This document shows positions 26,691 to 38,752 of a DNA stretch of 64,000 nt, piece after piece. Position 1 is the first letter of the stretch. Each line of letters opens with the position of its first letter. The DNA lies in contig JAKULF010000003.1 of assembly GCA_022661535.1 (NCBI GenBank), forward strand, positions 1,178,001 to 1,242,000, written 5' to 3'. A model generated the notes under the pieces. That model worked only from the letters and a program-made list of their open reading frames with translations. It had not been told where the DNA came from and searched no databases. The translations under genes and the position numbers were made by a program. This DNA is from Eutypa lata (lineage: Eukaryota > Ascomycota > Sordariomycetes > Xylariales > Diatrypaceae).

Positions 26691-28860
26691 TTAGGAAGCG
26701 CTTTCCTGTTTCTTCAGCCATTCTTCATTCACACCCCGATAGTCCTCGGGGCCATACGGATTGGATATCTCGGCAAGGAAGCCCTTCTTACGATATATGT
26801 TCAGGCCGAGATCCCGCTGCAGGAGATCGAGGTACGGGACGGCATCGAAGATGAAGTTTGGATTCCTGTGGCCCCAATCGGTGGGGTAACGCCACTTGCC
26901 GAAGCGGTTGTGCAGCGCCGTCTCGTACCGGAGCCTCTCCATGACCTCCCCGTTCTCGAGCGCGGCGACGGGATCGGTGTTCGTCAGGAGCCCCGAGAAG
27001 TACGCGCTGATCCATAGCCCCTGGAGGTGGGCCGTGATCATGTTGCTGAAGTTAGACACGATGCCGACGAACGCCGTGTCGCGGGTCCGAAGGAACCTTG
27101 GCGACGGCGGCAGGATGAAGTGGTAGAGCATGTAAGGGGTCAGAGGCGTGCACGGCGTGACCTCGTCTTGGCTGTCGATGCCCTTCTGCTCTGTGATGGG
27201 GATGTAGTGCTTGTTCCAGACGGGCTGGTCCTTAAGCCGCGGAAAGCGTGCTAGAATATCCTTGTCTACTCGCTCGATGAGCTCATGCTGGTTTGCGATG
27301 TCCATTGCTGGTGCATCAAGCGCCGGTATGTGCGGAATTCCGAGCTCCTTCTCAATCCCCTCGGGCAGGAACTTTATGGGCGGGACATGTTTCCAACCGG
27401 TATTAGCTAAAAGGACGTCGGAGTCAAACTCGGTGCCATCAGCAAGGTGAACCTTGCCCGGGCTTAAGTGGTCAATTTCCCCCACGTAAACGTCAACCAG
27501 GTCTCCTTTTATAAGTTCGAATATGTCAGTATCGTAGTTGAGGATGGAAAAACTTGCGCCTGTAAACATGGCCTCGGTCCAGGGTTTTAGTTTAGCAGTT
27601 TTCGGATTCGAGTCGTACCCATTAAGCGTCAAGACGTCATTACCTAGAACCGTCCAGAATGTGTTCACGATGGCACGGCCAATGGCGGTACCATGGTAGA
27701 AGCTACGTATCCGGGAGTAGCCATCGACATCGCCCCAGATGCAAGGGCTGAACCAGGTCAGGAAACGTATATCTACATATATGTCAGAGATATAGAGAGA
27801 AAGCAAGCTGCATCATACGCACTGGCGAGTTGCTCAATCCATTTTTTGAACGGTGTCACATACGAAGGTGATATCCAGGTAGGCCCATGACCAGACGCTA
27901 AGAATAGTAGTCTTAGCAGTGATGTAAATAGTAGGGAGTTCTGGAGTGGGTGCGTACAGCGAATAACCCAGTTCACTTTCACGCCAACGGTCGCGTATGA
28001 GTATACCGCATCCCAGGCGAACTTAGTGCCGCCGAATATCGTGACGGATTTAGCTGTCTTCAGAGTGTCGCTGTTCTGCAGAAAGTGTTTGCCATGGAAT
28101 ATCCTCCCACTGAACGTCTCCTGTCCCGCAAAATGAGGTAAGAAAGCTTCAGAGGTCAGGCCCGAAGCAACGATGAGCCGCCGCGTGTAGATCATGGTCT
28201 GATCCTGCTTTGGCTTGGCGACGGTCAAGATCCAGCCGCCATCGTCCGTGTCCTGGTGCTCAGCGACAACAACCTTGGACTCTAGCCGGATCAAGCTAGC
28301 AATCCCAAATTTGTCTGCGTAAGCTTTGAGATAGGTGTTGATGACTCTACCAGGCATGTGCTCGCCAGGCTTTACGCCGAAGGTGGCGGTGTCCATGGGG
28401 AAGTCGGGGTACTCAAACGTGCCTAGGAGGTTGTTGCTTTTCAAATCAGGGTACAGGCGTTCGTCAGCCCACTGCCGCCACATTCGTTAGCCCATATTAT
28501 TTATCTGAGAAGAAACTTCCCAAGGTATATCCTAGTCCCCGGAAGTATGGGGTTTCTAATCCCCGGGGATTGGGAACTACGTGGAAGAAGTTAATGACAT
28601 TACGTAGATATTGGCTTACCGTTCCGCCTAAGGAGGCCTGACTATCTATGACGGCCAATGACTTGGACGGTTGGGTGCAATGGTACTGCTTTGCTGCGGC
28701 CAAGCCGTACCATCCTTATCAATCTGCGTCAGTCTGCCATACTTTGAAGAAGAAAAAAAGAGAGAAATCAACCGCCTCTTCCGATAAACGGTTCTCTAAG
28801 TTACTCACCGGCACCCACAACCACACAGTCGAGGCTTTCTATTCTACCGTCATTAGCCAT
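26691..28860 (-). CDS. FAD-dependent (flavin-containing) monooxygenase-like enzyme
   Basis: Exons 28809-28860, 28620-28714, 27958-28471, 27823-27897 and 26691-27772 join in phase to 605 aa. The first intron splits the FAD-binding Rossmann motif: VVVGAG joins WYGLAAAKQY. SLGGTWADERLYPDL follows, which is typical of fungal FMO-like proteins. GRIFHGKHF resembles the FMO FxGxxxH signature. TIFGGTKFAWDAVYSYA is the second, NADPH-binding Rossmann fold with a modified GxGxxx pattern. DVLLANTGWKHVPP near the C-terminal half is the conserved return to the FAD site. It probably hydroxylates or oxidises a small metabolite at C, N or S using NADPH and O2. It is transcribed in the same direction as SAT4-like gene 1 and divergently from SAT4-like gene 2. 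Confidence 0.85.
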
Positions 28861-30790
28861 GGCGTAGCGCTATGACCCTTCTCCTCTACTTAGATATGCA
28901 GTTAGTTCCCGCGTCCCAGATCTTCGACCTCTCGACTTTATACCTAACGGAGGGGCGCGGGGAATCTTGTACTAGAAAATTTCTTTGATCTTTCTAGTTA
29001 GGTAGTTAGTGCTTAGGGGGTTATAACGACCACGGTCTACTTACTGCTGCACAAATGAGCACAATGACGCTAGGGCGGGAAAGGGCCTGGTCGCCAGCCC
29101 GCGTGTGTATTTCGGTAAGACCTAGACCAGGCTTGGTTCCCGTAGCTACGCCCTATAGGTAGGGCTTGGTAAATTTTAAGGCGTCTATTGAAGTGTTCGA
29201 TGGTATAGGAATTTGGACCCACCCCCGGATCGAGAGAGCTTCGGCGGCGCGCAGGGGAAAAATGGGTCTATGTCCGAGGGGGGGGGAGGGGAGCAATGCC
29301 AAGGGGCCTCTTCAACCTACTTGCCTCTTGAATTTACAGTGTAGCATTAATCATATCATACCTATAAGTGATCTTAGAAAGAAAAACTTCCGATTGCGTT
29401 GATCACCTGCCGGGCACTTTTAACAGCTTTGTCTAGGTTCTTTCAAAGAGTCAATGAGATTGATCTTCTGACTTGGCACGTACATAGTCACCCACCATAT
29501 AGTTGCATATTATTACTGCTTACGGGGTATAATAATAAGGTCTAGGAATTGGTTGGCTCGTTGTCGTAAGAAGAGATGCATATAGACCAATAACACAATT
29601 TGGGCTACCAAAGAACCATACCATCCCCATAGTTGACTACTTCGTACTAAGTAGGAAAATATGTAGGTATGTCTCGGTTAGCTACCTCATATAGGGATAT
29701 CTAGCAAGCCGTAGGTAAAGGGCTATAGTGCATTGTATTTGAGCACTGGGACAATAAGCTCTGCATGTAATGAACACGAAATTATAGTCGTTGCTACCTT
29801 ATTCCGATTTCGTCGCAGATTCATTGTCAACCATGGATGCATTTTCAGCCATTGTACTTTCACTCGATAAAGTATCGTCTTCTAATTGTGATCATGCCAG
29901 CATAAGCTCCTTTCCTAATACATACTTACAACCATGTGCGATCATATTCGTAAGCTTAATTCTGTCGATCTATCCCTGTATTGCGCGTATAAAGTTGGCA
30001 AAATTGTCGCTGCTAGGTCTTTCTGTCAGATCTATGTAAGCTACAATAGCATAGCTTGAAAATTTAACCCGGATGGAGCAAATCTGACCACATGGGCTTG
30101 AATCTGCGTGATCTTCATCACAACATCTTCAAACGCTCTAGATAGTCACTCTCATTGCCCTTTACTATCTTCATACGATAGGAGATTTTGTTGAATAAAA
30201 AGGTAATTGAGACATACATGGTCATATCTTATTAGCCACATCAGGCAAAATGGATGCTGGGCACTCGATGTGATGCAACGAAATCTCAAGAGCCAAGCCC
30301 CTGATTCAATGCCACAGAAAAGAGACTTTGGTTTCAACTGATTGTTTCTAGTTTAAACTTGTACCCTTCATGGCAGCTACGCTAACCAATCATTAACATT
30401 ACCTCAAATAGTCGATCTTTTCTTATGTGCGTTGGTTGCCGTGCGGCAGGGGGCTTACATCTGTATGGTGGGATTTAGCGAATGTTCGACAGGGGTTTTC
30501 GGGTCACGATAGCGGAATCCTACGCTGTATGCAGTGCATTGAACCATGCGAAATTCGCACCTCGTAGAAATAACGCCAAATGTAACTCTAGCCATGTAGC
30601 CAAAAATGAAAGCTGTCGGGTTGCTTGACGGGCCCGTCATTTAGGCTCGTCAGGGTCTGTGTGGACACCGGTCAACGTAATATCGATCGAGAAGGGGTCT
30701 TGAGACGAGTATGATACAAAACCATAACCATCGAGAGATTCCCCCCCCTGCTTGCACGATGAACAGCTTAGCTCGCGCAAGCTCATCGCA
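28861..30790. other. Divergent intergenic region, 1.9 kb
   Basis: Shared upstream region of the flavin monooxygenase (minus) and SAT4-like gene 2 (plus). It has a G-rich run near 29278-29293 and TAGGTA-type motifs near 29650-29720. No gene recognised. Confidence 0.4.
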
Positions 30791-32644
30791 ATGGCAGTAC
30801 CACCACCAGATGCGGCGGCAATGGCTGCCGCACAAGAAGCCCTGAGAAACTTCACCATCGAAGCATTTACTCTGTTCAGCATTGGATGTCTGGTTACTAT
30901 CCTTAGGACCTATGCTCGCGTGAAAGCTGTGGGTTTCACGCACCTTCAGCCTGACGATTACCTGGTCTGGATCGGAGTGGTTAGTCACCCTTGGGGTTCA
31001 GCTGAGACTATATACTCAAATCAAGAAATGCAGATATTCTATGCTTTCGAGAGTGGCCTAGCATACTCCGTAGGTGCAAAGGCACAAGGCCTTGCCAACA
31101 ATGGCATGACAGACGAGGAGAGGGCCACCTTAGACCCAAGTAGCCAAGAGTACCACCTAAGGTAGGAGGACACATTGAAAAAAAGAATCCTGCTCAAGCA
31201 TGCCAATCACTTACGGTACCGAAGGGTTATCGGTTCTAAGATTCAGCTTATGGGTTGGTCTTCCTACTCGGTTCTGCTTTGGTCTCTGAAGGCCTCGCTG
31301 CTGGTGTTCTACATCCGCTTGACGGTATAATACCCTTCCTGCAAGGAAATACCACATATATAACTGACTTTACCTATAGGCTGGCTTAAGCCGTTCTTAC
31401 CTGATTCGAATCTATGTCGGCTTCGGCTTCGTTGTCTGTAGCTGGATTGCGGTTGTGGTGGGTGATTTCTAAGAGGGCCAAGCCTCATGCTCTCCCCTTT
31501 GGCCCCATTTTCTCTCCCCCGAACTTGTTTAAGATTAGACGATTCTATCAGACATTTAGAGAAATGACTTTTAAGTATTAATAATCCTAGGCAAACCTCT
31601 TATTGGGATGCCGTCCCTTCACGAACTATTGGCAGATCAATCCCGATCCAGGAAGTATGTCTCGGACGAATTTGGAACTTCACATGTGGTTGCTAACCGG
31701 CTTCACAATACAGACGACTGCCAGCCGGCTATGTCTAGTCGGATAATTTGGCTCTTCTTGTCTTGCAATGTCGCGACAGACCTATACTTGCTTTCTATTC
31801 CTCTCCCAATGCTTTGGGGTGCGACCATGAGACCCCTGAAGAAACTCGGCCTAATGGTCCTCTTCAGTGGCGGGCTTCTCGTTATTGCTTGTGCCATCTT
31901 GCGCGTCGTTCTTCTTGTCGCCGTGCGTGCTGACTCTACAACTCACTGTGGTGGTTATGCTGAAATTTATCGCTAGGATCCTGTCAACGGCGCACAACTA
32001 GCTGGGTCGTTCGCTGTGCGCGAGACATTCGTCGCGGTGGTCACGACGAACCTCCCGATGGTCTTCCCTCTCCTTAAGACCTGGCTTGCGCCTGTTTTCG
32101 GTACCCTACTCACCTCCTTACGATCCACCCAGAGACTCGACGATAAGACACCTGATAACATACGCACATTTGGCGGCGGAAGCAATCAGAGTTGGTAAGC
32201 TTGGCCTCCCCCCCGCGCCTTTTATATTTGCAATTCCCCTTATAATCAGTACGATACGACTGCGGTTCTGCAGACAGTAGAATCCTGAAATGCACAATTG
32301 CTAACTGTCACCACTGTAGGCGAGGCCGAGGACCCCCAACCGCGAACCCTATCACCAATTTCACCTTCAGTGAGAGCGAAGAGCGAATAGTCGAAAACGT
32401 CAAGATGGAAAGCCTGAAAGCGTGGAGCGATTCTAGCACCAACACCACGCATCACGGCCACAACAATATCCGCAAGGATGTCGAGGTCGCCATCGTCTGC
32501 GAGAAGAGAAGTTCGGAATTTCCTGATCGGATAACAGTTCCTGGAGTCGAAGACAACCCGCAGCAGCAGCACCACCAGCAGGGTCACTATGCTTACGCTA
32601 GGGGACCAATAAGGGGCTCGTTTGGGACGAACAATCGGAGCTAA
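30791..32644 (+). CDS. SAT4/rhodopsin-like seven-helix membrane protein 2
   Basis: Exons 30791-30979, 31034-31161, 31225-31324, 31380-31457, 31591-31654, 31714-31922, 31977-32194 and 32320-32644 join in phase to 436 aa. The family text is clear: RTYARVKAVGFTHLQPDDYL, WIGVIFYAFESGLAYSVGA, SLKASLLVFYIRLTAGL, VANLLLGCRPFTNYWQINPD with the family Cys, CQPAMSSRIIW, ATDLYLLSIPLPMLW and LAGSFAVRETFVAVVTTNLP. The C-terminal tail is hydrophilic and His/Gln-rich. The start at 30791 (MAVPPPDAA) was preferred to one 13 codons upstream because it begins the family alignment. Two introns sit inside continuous reading frame and are supported only by family continuity. It belongs to a different subgroup from SAT4-like gene 1, so the pair is not a recent duplication. 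Confidence 0.85.
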
Positions 32645-33112
32645 GCAGGCGGAAAAGGGATATGGCCTGTGGAATAACTTATATGGACAAATTTGGTAAT
32701 AGGCCAAGGATGGGCTTGGCCTCGGTTTCTTCGTTTTTTGGTACATAATGAAAGGTTATGAGAGTGTGTTGGGTATATAACCTGGAGAGGCTACGTAAAA
32801 TAGGATAGGACTACAGACCCAAAGGCTGGTCGTACAATGGTCGCTCTGTCCGGCTACGACTTGACTCGCAATGGCGATAATGAAATCATAAATATAAGCA
32901 AGCCAATTGGGCAGTCATCAATATAGTAAGGAGTCCTGTTGGAGGTCGCAGATGGGCCGCATCAACCAGTATCTTCAGGGGGTCACATGGGGGGCGGAAA
33001 ATGTTAATACCCCGTATTATTGCCCTTACCACCTGCAGTCATGCTAGTGGCGTATTGAATAACAACAACATGAGGCAACGTGTGCCACCCTCCTTTTTAT
33101 TACTAGCATATT
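32645..33112. other. Convergent 3' intergenic region
   Basis: 468 bp between the ends of SAT4-like gene 2 and the NmrA-like gene. Nothing specific seen. Confidence 0.4.
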
Positions 33113-34074
33113 CTATCTTTCCATTGCCACCTTCACAATATCTTTCAGTCCATCCCTCTGCAACCCCTTGATTCCTAGGAGTTCATTGTCAAGTTCGGGG
33201 AAATAGCCACCCCAGCCTTCGCCAATGAAAGCTCTGTTGATGAACATGGCAATTACTTCGTCGCTGTGATCTCCCTCTGCCCAACGCCTACGGGCTTCGG
33301 CTTCTAACTCCTCGGTCTGGGTGTAGGTGATGTTCCAACCCTCAGCCGCCCCGAGCTCCTTGGCTATCGCGATGATCTCGTTCTGAGTAGTATTGATGCT
33401 CGAAATCCTGACGGGTCGATTGGCCGTCTCGTCCAAGTGGGTCAGTATACCGACGACGGCCTGAGCGATGTCCGAATATGTCGTGGCACAGAAGAGTACA
33501 TCGCCCCCGTCTTTCACGTCGCACGTGCGCCCCTTGACGTCGACTATGAAGTCGAGAGTCCAATCCGGCCCCAGAAACGAAGCATTCTGAATTGTGGTCC
33601 AAGAAAAAGATGGGGTTTCCACCGCCCGCTGCTCGCATCGCTCCCGGATCTCAATCTTGGGTTGGTAAATGGGAACAGTGGCGAGCTTTGGGTTCAAGGT
33701 GTCGTTGCCATACTCAGACGGGATGATGCGTCTCACGCCCGCATTTGCGGCAGCATCCACGAGATTCTTCTGCTCTTGAATGGCCTCAAACGCCATTGCC
33801 GAAACTACGGCATCTTGCCCTCGAAGCGCCCGCTCCAGGGACGGGAGTGAAGTATAGTCTACCGCTTTGACAATGACGTCGGCGGGGAAGCTGTGGTCCT
33901 GAGCGGCATCCCGTCTAGTGAGGATAGTGACTTTGAAGAGCTTTGTCGCTACAAGACGGGCGACTATTGGACGACCGATCTTTCCGCCTCCCTGCTAATA
34001 ATCAGCACGTCCACTTTAGCTCTGGACACAGGTGAACAGACCCCTACAACGGCGACATTCTTAACTATGGCCAT
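33113..34074 (-). CDS. NmrA/isoflavone-reductase-like NAD(P)-binding protein
   Basis: Exons 34042-34074 and 33113-33991 join in phase 0 to 303 aa. The N-terminus MAIVKNVAVVG joins GGGKIGRPIVARLV, giving a G-x2-G-x2-G dinucleotide motif typical of atypical SDRs. The acceptor CAG before GGAGGC was chosen over one three bases upstream because only it restores that spacing. Then come RRIIPSEYGNDT and SFLGPDWTLDF, characteristic of the fungal isoflavone reductase/NmrA group. Members either reduce aromatic substrates or act as redox-sensing regulators; the typical SDR Tyr-x3-Lys is absent, so the role is open. The donor GTCTGT is unusual. It is divergent from the P450 gene about 1 kb away. Confidence 0.85.
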
Positions 34075-35099
34075 GGTTTAATAATATCGTGTCTGTTCGC
34101 TGAACCAGAATGGACAAGGTGTTCATCGGGCAGTATAATAGTGGCCCATAGCAATGCCGGTGCAGTCACAGTCTGGCTACTCATCGAATATAGACCCGGT
34201 TCGACGGAGATATTCGGTCCTTGAGTTGGGTAGATATACGCAATCTAATTCATCAGCGATTCGTAACCAACGCTAGGCATCCTTTCCTACGCTGGCTCCT
34301 ACGCTGGCAGTTCCCAGTGTTGTTTCACTGGTGGGTGGAAATATTTTAGCCGCCTAAGTTAGATACCCTGTACTTCCGGTCCCCTGCTGCTCGGCTGCTG
34401 TATTGAGGTCTCCCCCGCTTGTGATCCGCCCACGCATATACGCCCCTTTCAGCGTTCCCACTCGATATTGGTGGCCAAACCGTGGAACACTTTATGCAAG
34501 GGCGCTCCCTCGCCAATCCAGAATGGTCTTCCACTTTGCCTAGAGTGTGCTAGACTTTTGGGAACGACCAGATCTTTCCGGGCTGATACCGCCATTTCCC
34601 CACACTATCGAAGATGGGGACGCCGGAAAACCTAGACTAGCTGGGCGGCTCAAAGCGTGGCGATTATCCGCATTGCAGAAAAAAGAAAAAAAGTCTTCAA
34701 CGGCCATTTTGGTACGTAGTATAGGAAGGATCTTCTGTGACGCGGAAGGAGTCGTAAGACTCTTCCAAATCATGTGACGAAAGCCGGCACCTGAGCGCTA
34801 ATGCAAGGAGGAGGACAACCGAATGTGCTTTTAGAGGATCAGGAGTTTAATGCATGCTGCTTTTTGGAATAGCCTCTCACCAATGGGACAACATCGGCTT
34901 TAGATACTTCAGGTATATTGTATATTGGGGATCACGCACTATTGAAGCGCAGATTCGGATTGCGCTTGAATGCCGAACGCTCGGATTCATCGACGACATT
35001 ATAAAAGCTCGTCATTTTCGGGCCTACGCCTACGCACGCCTAGCTAAGATGTCCTCCTAGGTGTACTTACGACTCGGGTCTGTTACTTGCTAGTCCGCC
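34075..35099. other. Divergent intergenic region, 1 kb
   Basis: Shared promoter region of the NmrA-like gene and the P450 gene. Short frames only; no gene recognised. Confidence 0.4.
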
Positions 35100-37011
35100 A
35101 TGGCCTTCTCCCTGTTGATAGCCCTTGACGGCTTCATGGTCTTCGTTCTTTACTCAGTCGCTTGCTGGATAAAAAAGACATGGCAAAGACGTCGTATGAA
35201 GAAGGAAAATGGCTGCCTTCCCCCTAAAAGATTACGCCAAATAGATCCGTTATTAGGGACAGATGTTGTTATCGCCAACCTGAGAGCAGCGAAGAAATGC
35301 GGTTTCCTTCAACTTCTCAAGTCCCGTCATGAAGCAAACGGCCTCACCTTCACTACAAATACATACCTCCGGACTACCATCAACACTTGCGACCCAGTGC
35401 TTATTCAGAACGTGTTGTCTTTCCAATTCCAGGACTTCGGGATGGGGCCCCTGAGGCGGAAGAGCGCTTCTCCTCTACTTGGTAGAGGGATCTTTGGTAT
35501 GTCCCCCTTTATCCTAACTAGAACCCTATCGACGACGTATCTAGCTTTACCCCATACAAACACTAACTTGTTCATAGTACGTATAGGCTAGTTCATCTTT
35601 TATATTGTCGTAACTGGTTAAGAATACAGACCTCTCCCAAAAACTAGGACTTGGTTTTATGCGGACGAACACTAACATATGGTAGACAACTGACAACGAG
35701 ATATGGTCACATCAAAGGGCCCTTATTCGACCGAGTTTCGTCAGGGCTCAGGTGACTGACTTCTCTATCTTCAGTCACCACGTGGACCAACTGATTGCGC
35801 TTATAGCAAAGCACAATTACGAGGTCGATCTACAGCAACTTTTCTTCCGCATGGTGAAAACACCCTGTTCCTCCCCCTCCCCCCAACCCCCTAGTCGTAA
35901 TCACTAGCCCGGAATGTTCTCGTGGCTCACACTACTTCTTAGGTATTAGACTCTAACAGCGAGTATATGTTCGGGGAATCTGTGGGCCTCATGTCAGAAA
36001 ACGCCTCCGAGTCCGCGACGAAGTTCCATCACGCTCTAGACTATGCGCAGCAAGGGACTATCCTGCGCCTGCGCCTCGGGAACCTAATGTTTGCCCACCG
36101 GGACAGGAAGTTCCGCGACTGCTGCAACACGGTCCACGACTACGCCTCGAGGTTCGTCGACCAGGCGCTGGACTATCGGCGCAAACAGGTGGTGCTTCCT
36201 GTGGAGCCGCGGGCCGAGGAGGCGGCGGCGGAGAGAGGTGCTCGCCAGAAGTACGTGTTCTTGAACGAGCTCGCCAAGGATACCGACGACCCGGTCCTCC
36301 TGCGGGACCAGATTGTGAACATGCTACTGGCGGCTCGTGACACCACGGCTGGCCTATTAGCTTTCACGTTCTTTATGCTAGCGAGGCGACCGGACATATG
36401 GGCAAAACTACGGGCCGATGTTCTGTGCCACTACCAAGAACCCCTTACGTACGAAGCAATCCAGGAGATGACTTACCTGCGTTACGTACTACAGGAAAGT
36501 AAGTTATTTGAAATATCCCTTATACACATACGCACATAACTAACAAAGGACTCGCATAAACCCAGCGCTCCGGTGCTTCCCCCCAATAGCAACAAACAGC
36601 CGAATGGCGCACCGGGACACCATCGTGCCCTGCGGCGGCGGGCCGGACGGGAAATCGCCACTGTTCGTGAAGCAGGGCAACGTGGTGACGTACAGCACGT
36701 TCGTGATGCAGCGGCGGCGGGAGTTCTTCGGCGCGGACGCGGACGAGTTCCGGCCGGAGCGGTGGGCGGAAGGCCTGCGCCCTGGGTGGGAGTACCTGCC
36801 GTTCAACGGAGGGCCGCGCATCTGCCCGGGTCAGAAGTTCGCCCTCACCGAGGCCTCGTACACGGTGGCGCGCCTGCTGCGTGCCTTCGAAGCCATCGAG
36901 AGCCGAGACCCGGCGACGGGGGAGGGGGAGGGGGAGTGGCGCGAGCAGCTAACGCTGTCGCTTACGCTGAATAATGGCGTGTTGTGTCGTTTGACTCCGG
37001 CAGCGGCTTGA
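35100..37011 (+). CDS. Cytochrome P450, CYP52-like; frame conflict at intron 1
   Basis: Exons 35100-35496, 35686-35853, 35943-36498 and 36566-37011 encode a P450 of about 520 aa. The N-terminus has a membrane anchor (LLIALDGFMVFVLYSVACW). Landmarks in order are SASPLLGRGIF, then TTDNEIWSHQRALIRPSF, helix I AARDTTAGLL, ETLRCFPP (ExxR, spanning intron 3), FRPERW and the haem-binding FNGGPRICPGQKFALTEA with its axial Cys. This text matches the CYP52 clan, which hydroxylates alkyl chains and fatty acids in the ER membrane. Introns 2 and 3 keep the frame. Intron 1 does not: the only good donor leaves one base (G) after GIF, while the TTDNE exon needs to start in phase 0. The gene could be frameshifted, use an unseen microexon, or contain a sequence error. 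Confidence 0.75.
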
Positions 37012-37904
37012 AGGCAGGGCAGGTTGGAACAATGTGCTGTCACTGAGCGGGTAGGTAAATTGGCCAAACACAGTTCCTTAGTCTATATAGATAGTGGTGG
37101 TCGACCCAGAAAAGGTATGCTTAGGTTGTGGAGTTTCAATACTGGTTCAGGTTGTATTTTTGTTGCAACATAGTAGTCTGCTTTCAGGATGTATCTATGC
37201 ATGTATGTAAGTCGTTCGAGATCTGACATCTGACATTTTTACTGGCCTTGCGGCTGAACCGTCATCCCGGCAGCCTACCAATAGCACGAATAGTTTATTG
37301 TAGGAGCGTCAGGAGACCGAGTGGTATCACAGGATATCTCCCCACGTGGATCTCTAGAAGTGAGATCTTCAAAGACGTTTAAGTCCCTGTCATACCCACC
37401 CTGCCATTGTCGCCATAATATAGTCGGACCGGGATCGTCAAGATTGTAACACTCTCCAAGTATTTTCATAATGCGCTTGGTTGTGATTGACTTGTTCCGC
37501 TCTTGGCGGTTCCCCCTGACCGGTTTGACTCCCGGGATTTCATACCACACTCTATTCGTCTTGTCAGGAAGGAAGACATAATGTATTTGTCTGTAATAGG
37601 AAAATATCGTCCTAAAGGGATTTTAGATACTCTACAGCGAATATCTACTTAACCTTGATGGTCGTTTGGGTTGTTCGTTTCTCTAGCCGCAGTCATCCTA
37701 GCATAGGCGGGGTGGCCCCCCGCGTAAGCAACTGGGTACCCTAGCGAAACAAAGATCAATTACCCTGTCCCAGTTCGATAGGGAAGCCTTAGACGAAATA
37801 TATAGTTACTATGCAAAGTCTTGATTTTACCTTGCCTATATTCAATAACGTGTGCCCCCTAGCATATCATCAAGGTATAGTTCTTGAATGGGAACATTTG
37901 TTGC
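37012..37904. other. Convergent spacer with one open frame of uncertain status
   Basis: Between the P450 and REV7 3' ends. Apart from the minus-strand frame listed separately (37275-37590), nothing is recognised. Confidence 0.4.
37275..37590 (-). CDS. Possible hypothetical small protein or gene fragment
   Basis: An open minus-strand frame follows a good acceptor (TTACAG ending at 37591) and encodes about 104 residues, including FLPDKTNRVWYEIPGVKP and GPTILWRQWQGGYDRDL. The composition looks protein-like (Trp, Tyr and charged residues evenly spread). A candidate first exon just upstream (ATG near 37700, donor GTTAAG) joins in a different phase, so no complete model results. I recognise no family. 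It could be a decayed gene end or chance. Confidence 0.25.
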
Positions 37905-38752
37905 TTATGACGATGTTGAGGATATCACTGATGTACGTTCCATTTTATCCTTGCCCTCTTCTATCCAGCACTCAAAGAAGAGCGGGCCCGCTTCTACTGC
38001 ACGCAGAGGCGTTGTCTTTGCGCCCCCGATATCTTTGCCAGGATTCTGCTTATCCTTAGACTTAGTTTGTAGATTCGACTGCGTTGGGACCCAAGGTTGC
38101 GGGTGCTGTATCCGGGGTTAGCTGGGAGAACATGCATAAAACAGGAGATTTCCATACGCACCCCAATGGGAGCCTCCCCTTCTTCCCTCAATTCTACCGC
38201 AATAGTAAAGGTGCACCCTTCCGGTAGTGAAGCCATCTTCTCGCCAGCGTGGGCGAGTTTCCTAATAGAGGCACGAAGCTCTTCGTGAACATTTGACCAG
38301 TTCACCTTGTTCTCGACACCGCTCAGTCCCGCTGCAGCTTCTGCACGGCTACTAGCGTCTTCTTCGTCCTCTTCCCTCCGCTGCACCTTCCCCTCCGTGA
38401 AGCCAGCCCAGGCCGGGAATCCCGCGACGTCGAACATCCAGCGCTCCATGACCCTAGCTTTATCGTCGTATAGTACGACAGCGATCCGCTCTACGGACCC
38501 CAGCACCAGCTGGGCCTTGAGGGCGTCGACGGCATCCCGAATCCAGGAGCAGACCTTCGGGTGACGGGACTGGTGAACCGGGAGGTTGTAGGCCCGGCTC
38601 GTCAGGAAGGTCTGGGCGGGGTAGATGTTGCGGTAATAGAGAATGTTGTGTATGCAGACTGTGAGGAAATGGGTGAAGGTGGTTAGGAGGTGGGAGGCTT
38701 GGGCAAGGGGGATAGAAGAGCCTTGGGATGGTTGGTTAGGTGGCTGAGGCAT
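37905..38752 (-). CDS. REV7: REV7/MAD2B-like HORMA-domain protein
   Basis: Exons 38162-38752 and 37905-38105 join in phase 0 to about 263 aa. REV7 is the accessory subunit of DNA polymerase zeta in translesion synthesis, binding REV3 through a HORMA safety belt. The N-terminal helix (LLTTFTHFLTVCIHNILYYR), YPAQTFLTSRAYNLPVHQSR and RVMERWMFDV match the family. The second exon supplies HPQPWVPTQSNLQ and TTPLRAVEAGPLFFECWIEE, the conserved closing segment. Without the intron the frame runs into an unrelated tail, so the splice is well supported. Three acidic/Ser-rich residue runs form an insert at about 125-150. The last 10 residues are uncertain, since a GTAC donor lies close to the stop. Confidence 0.88.
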
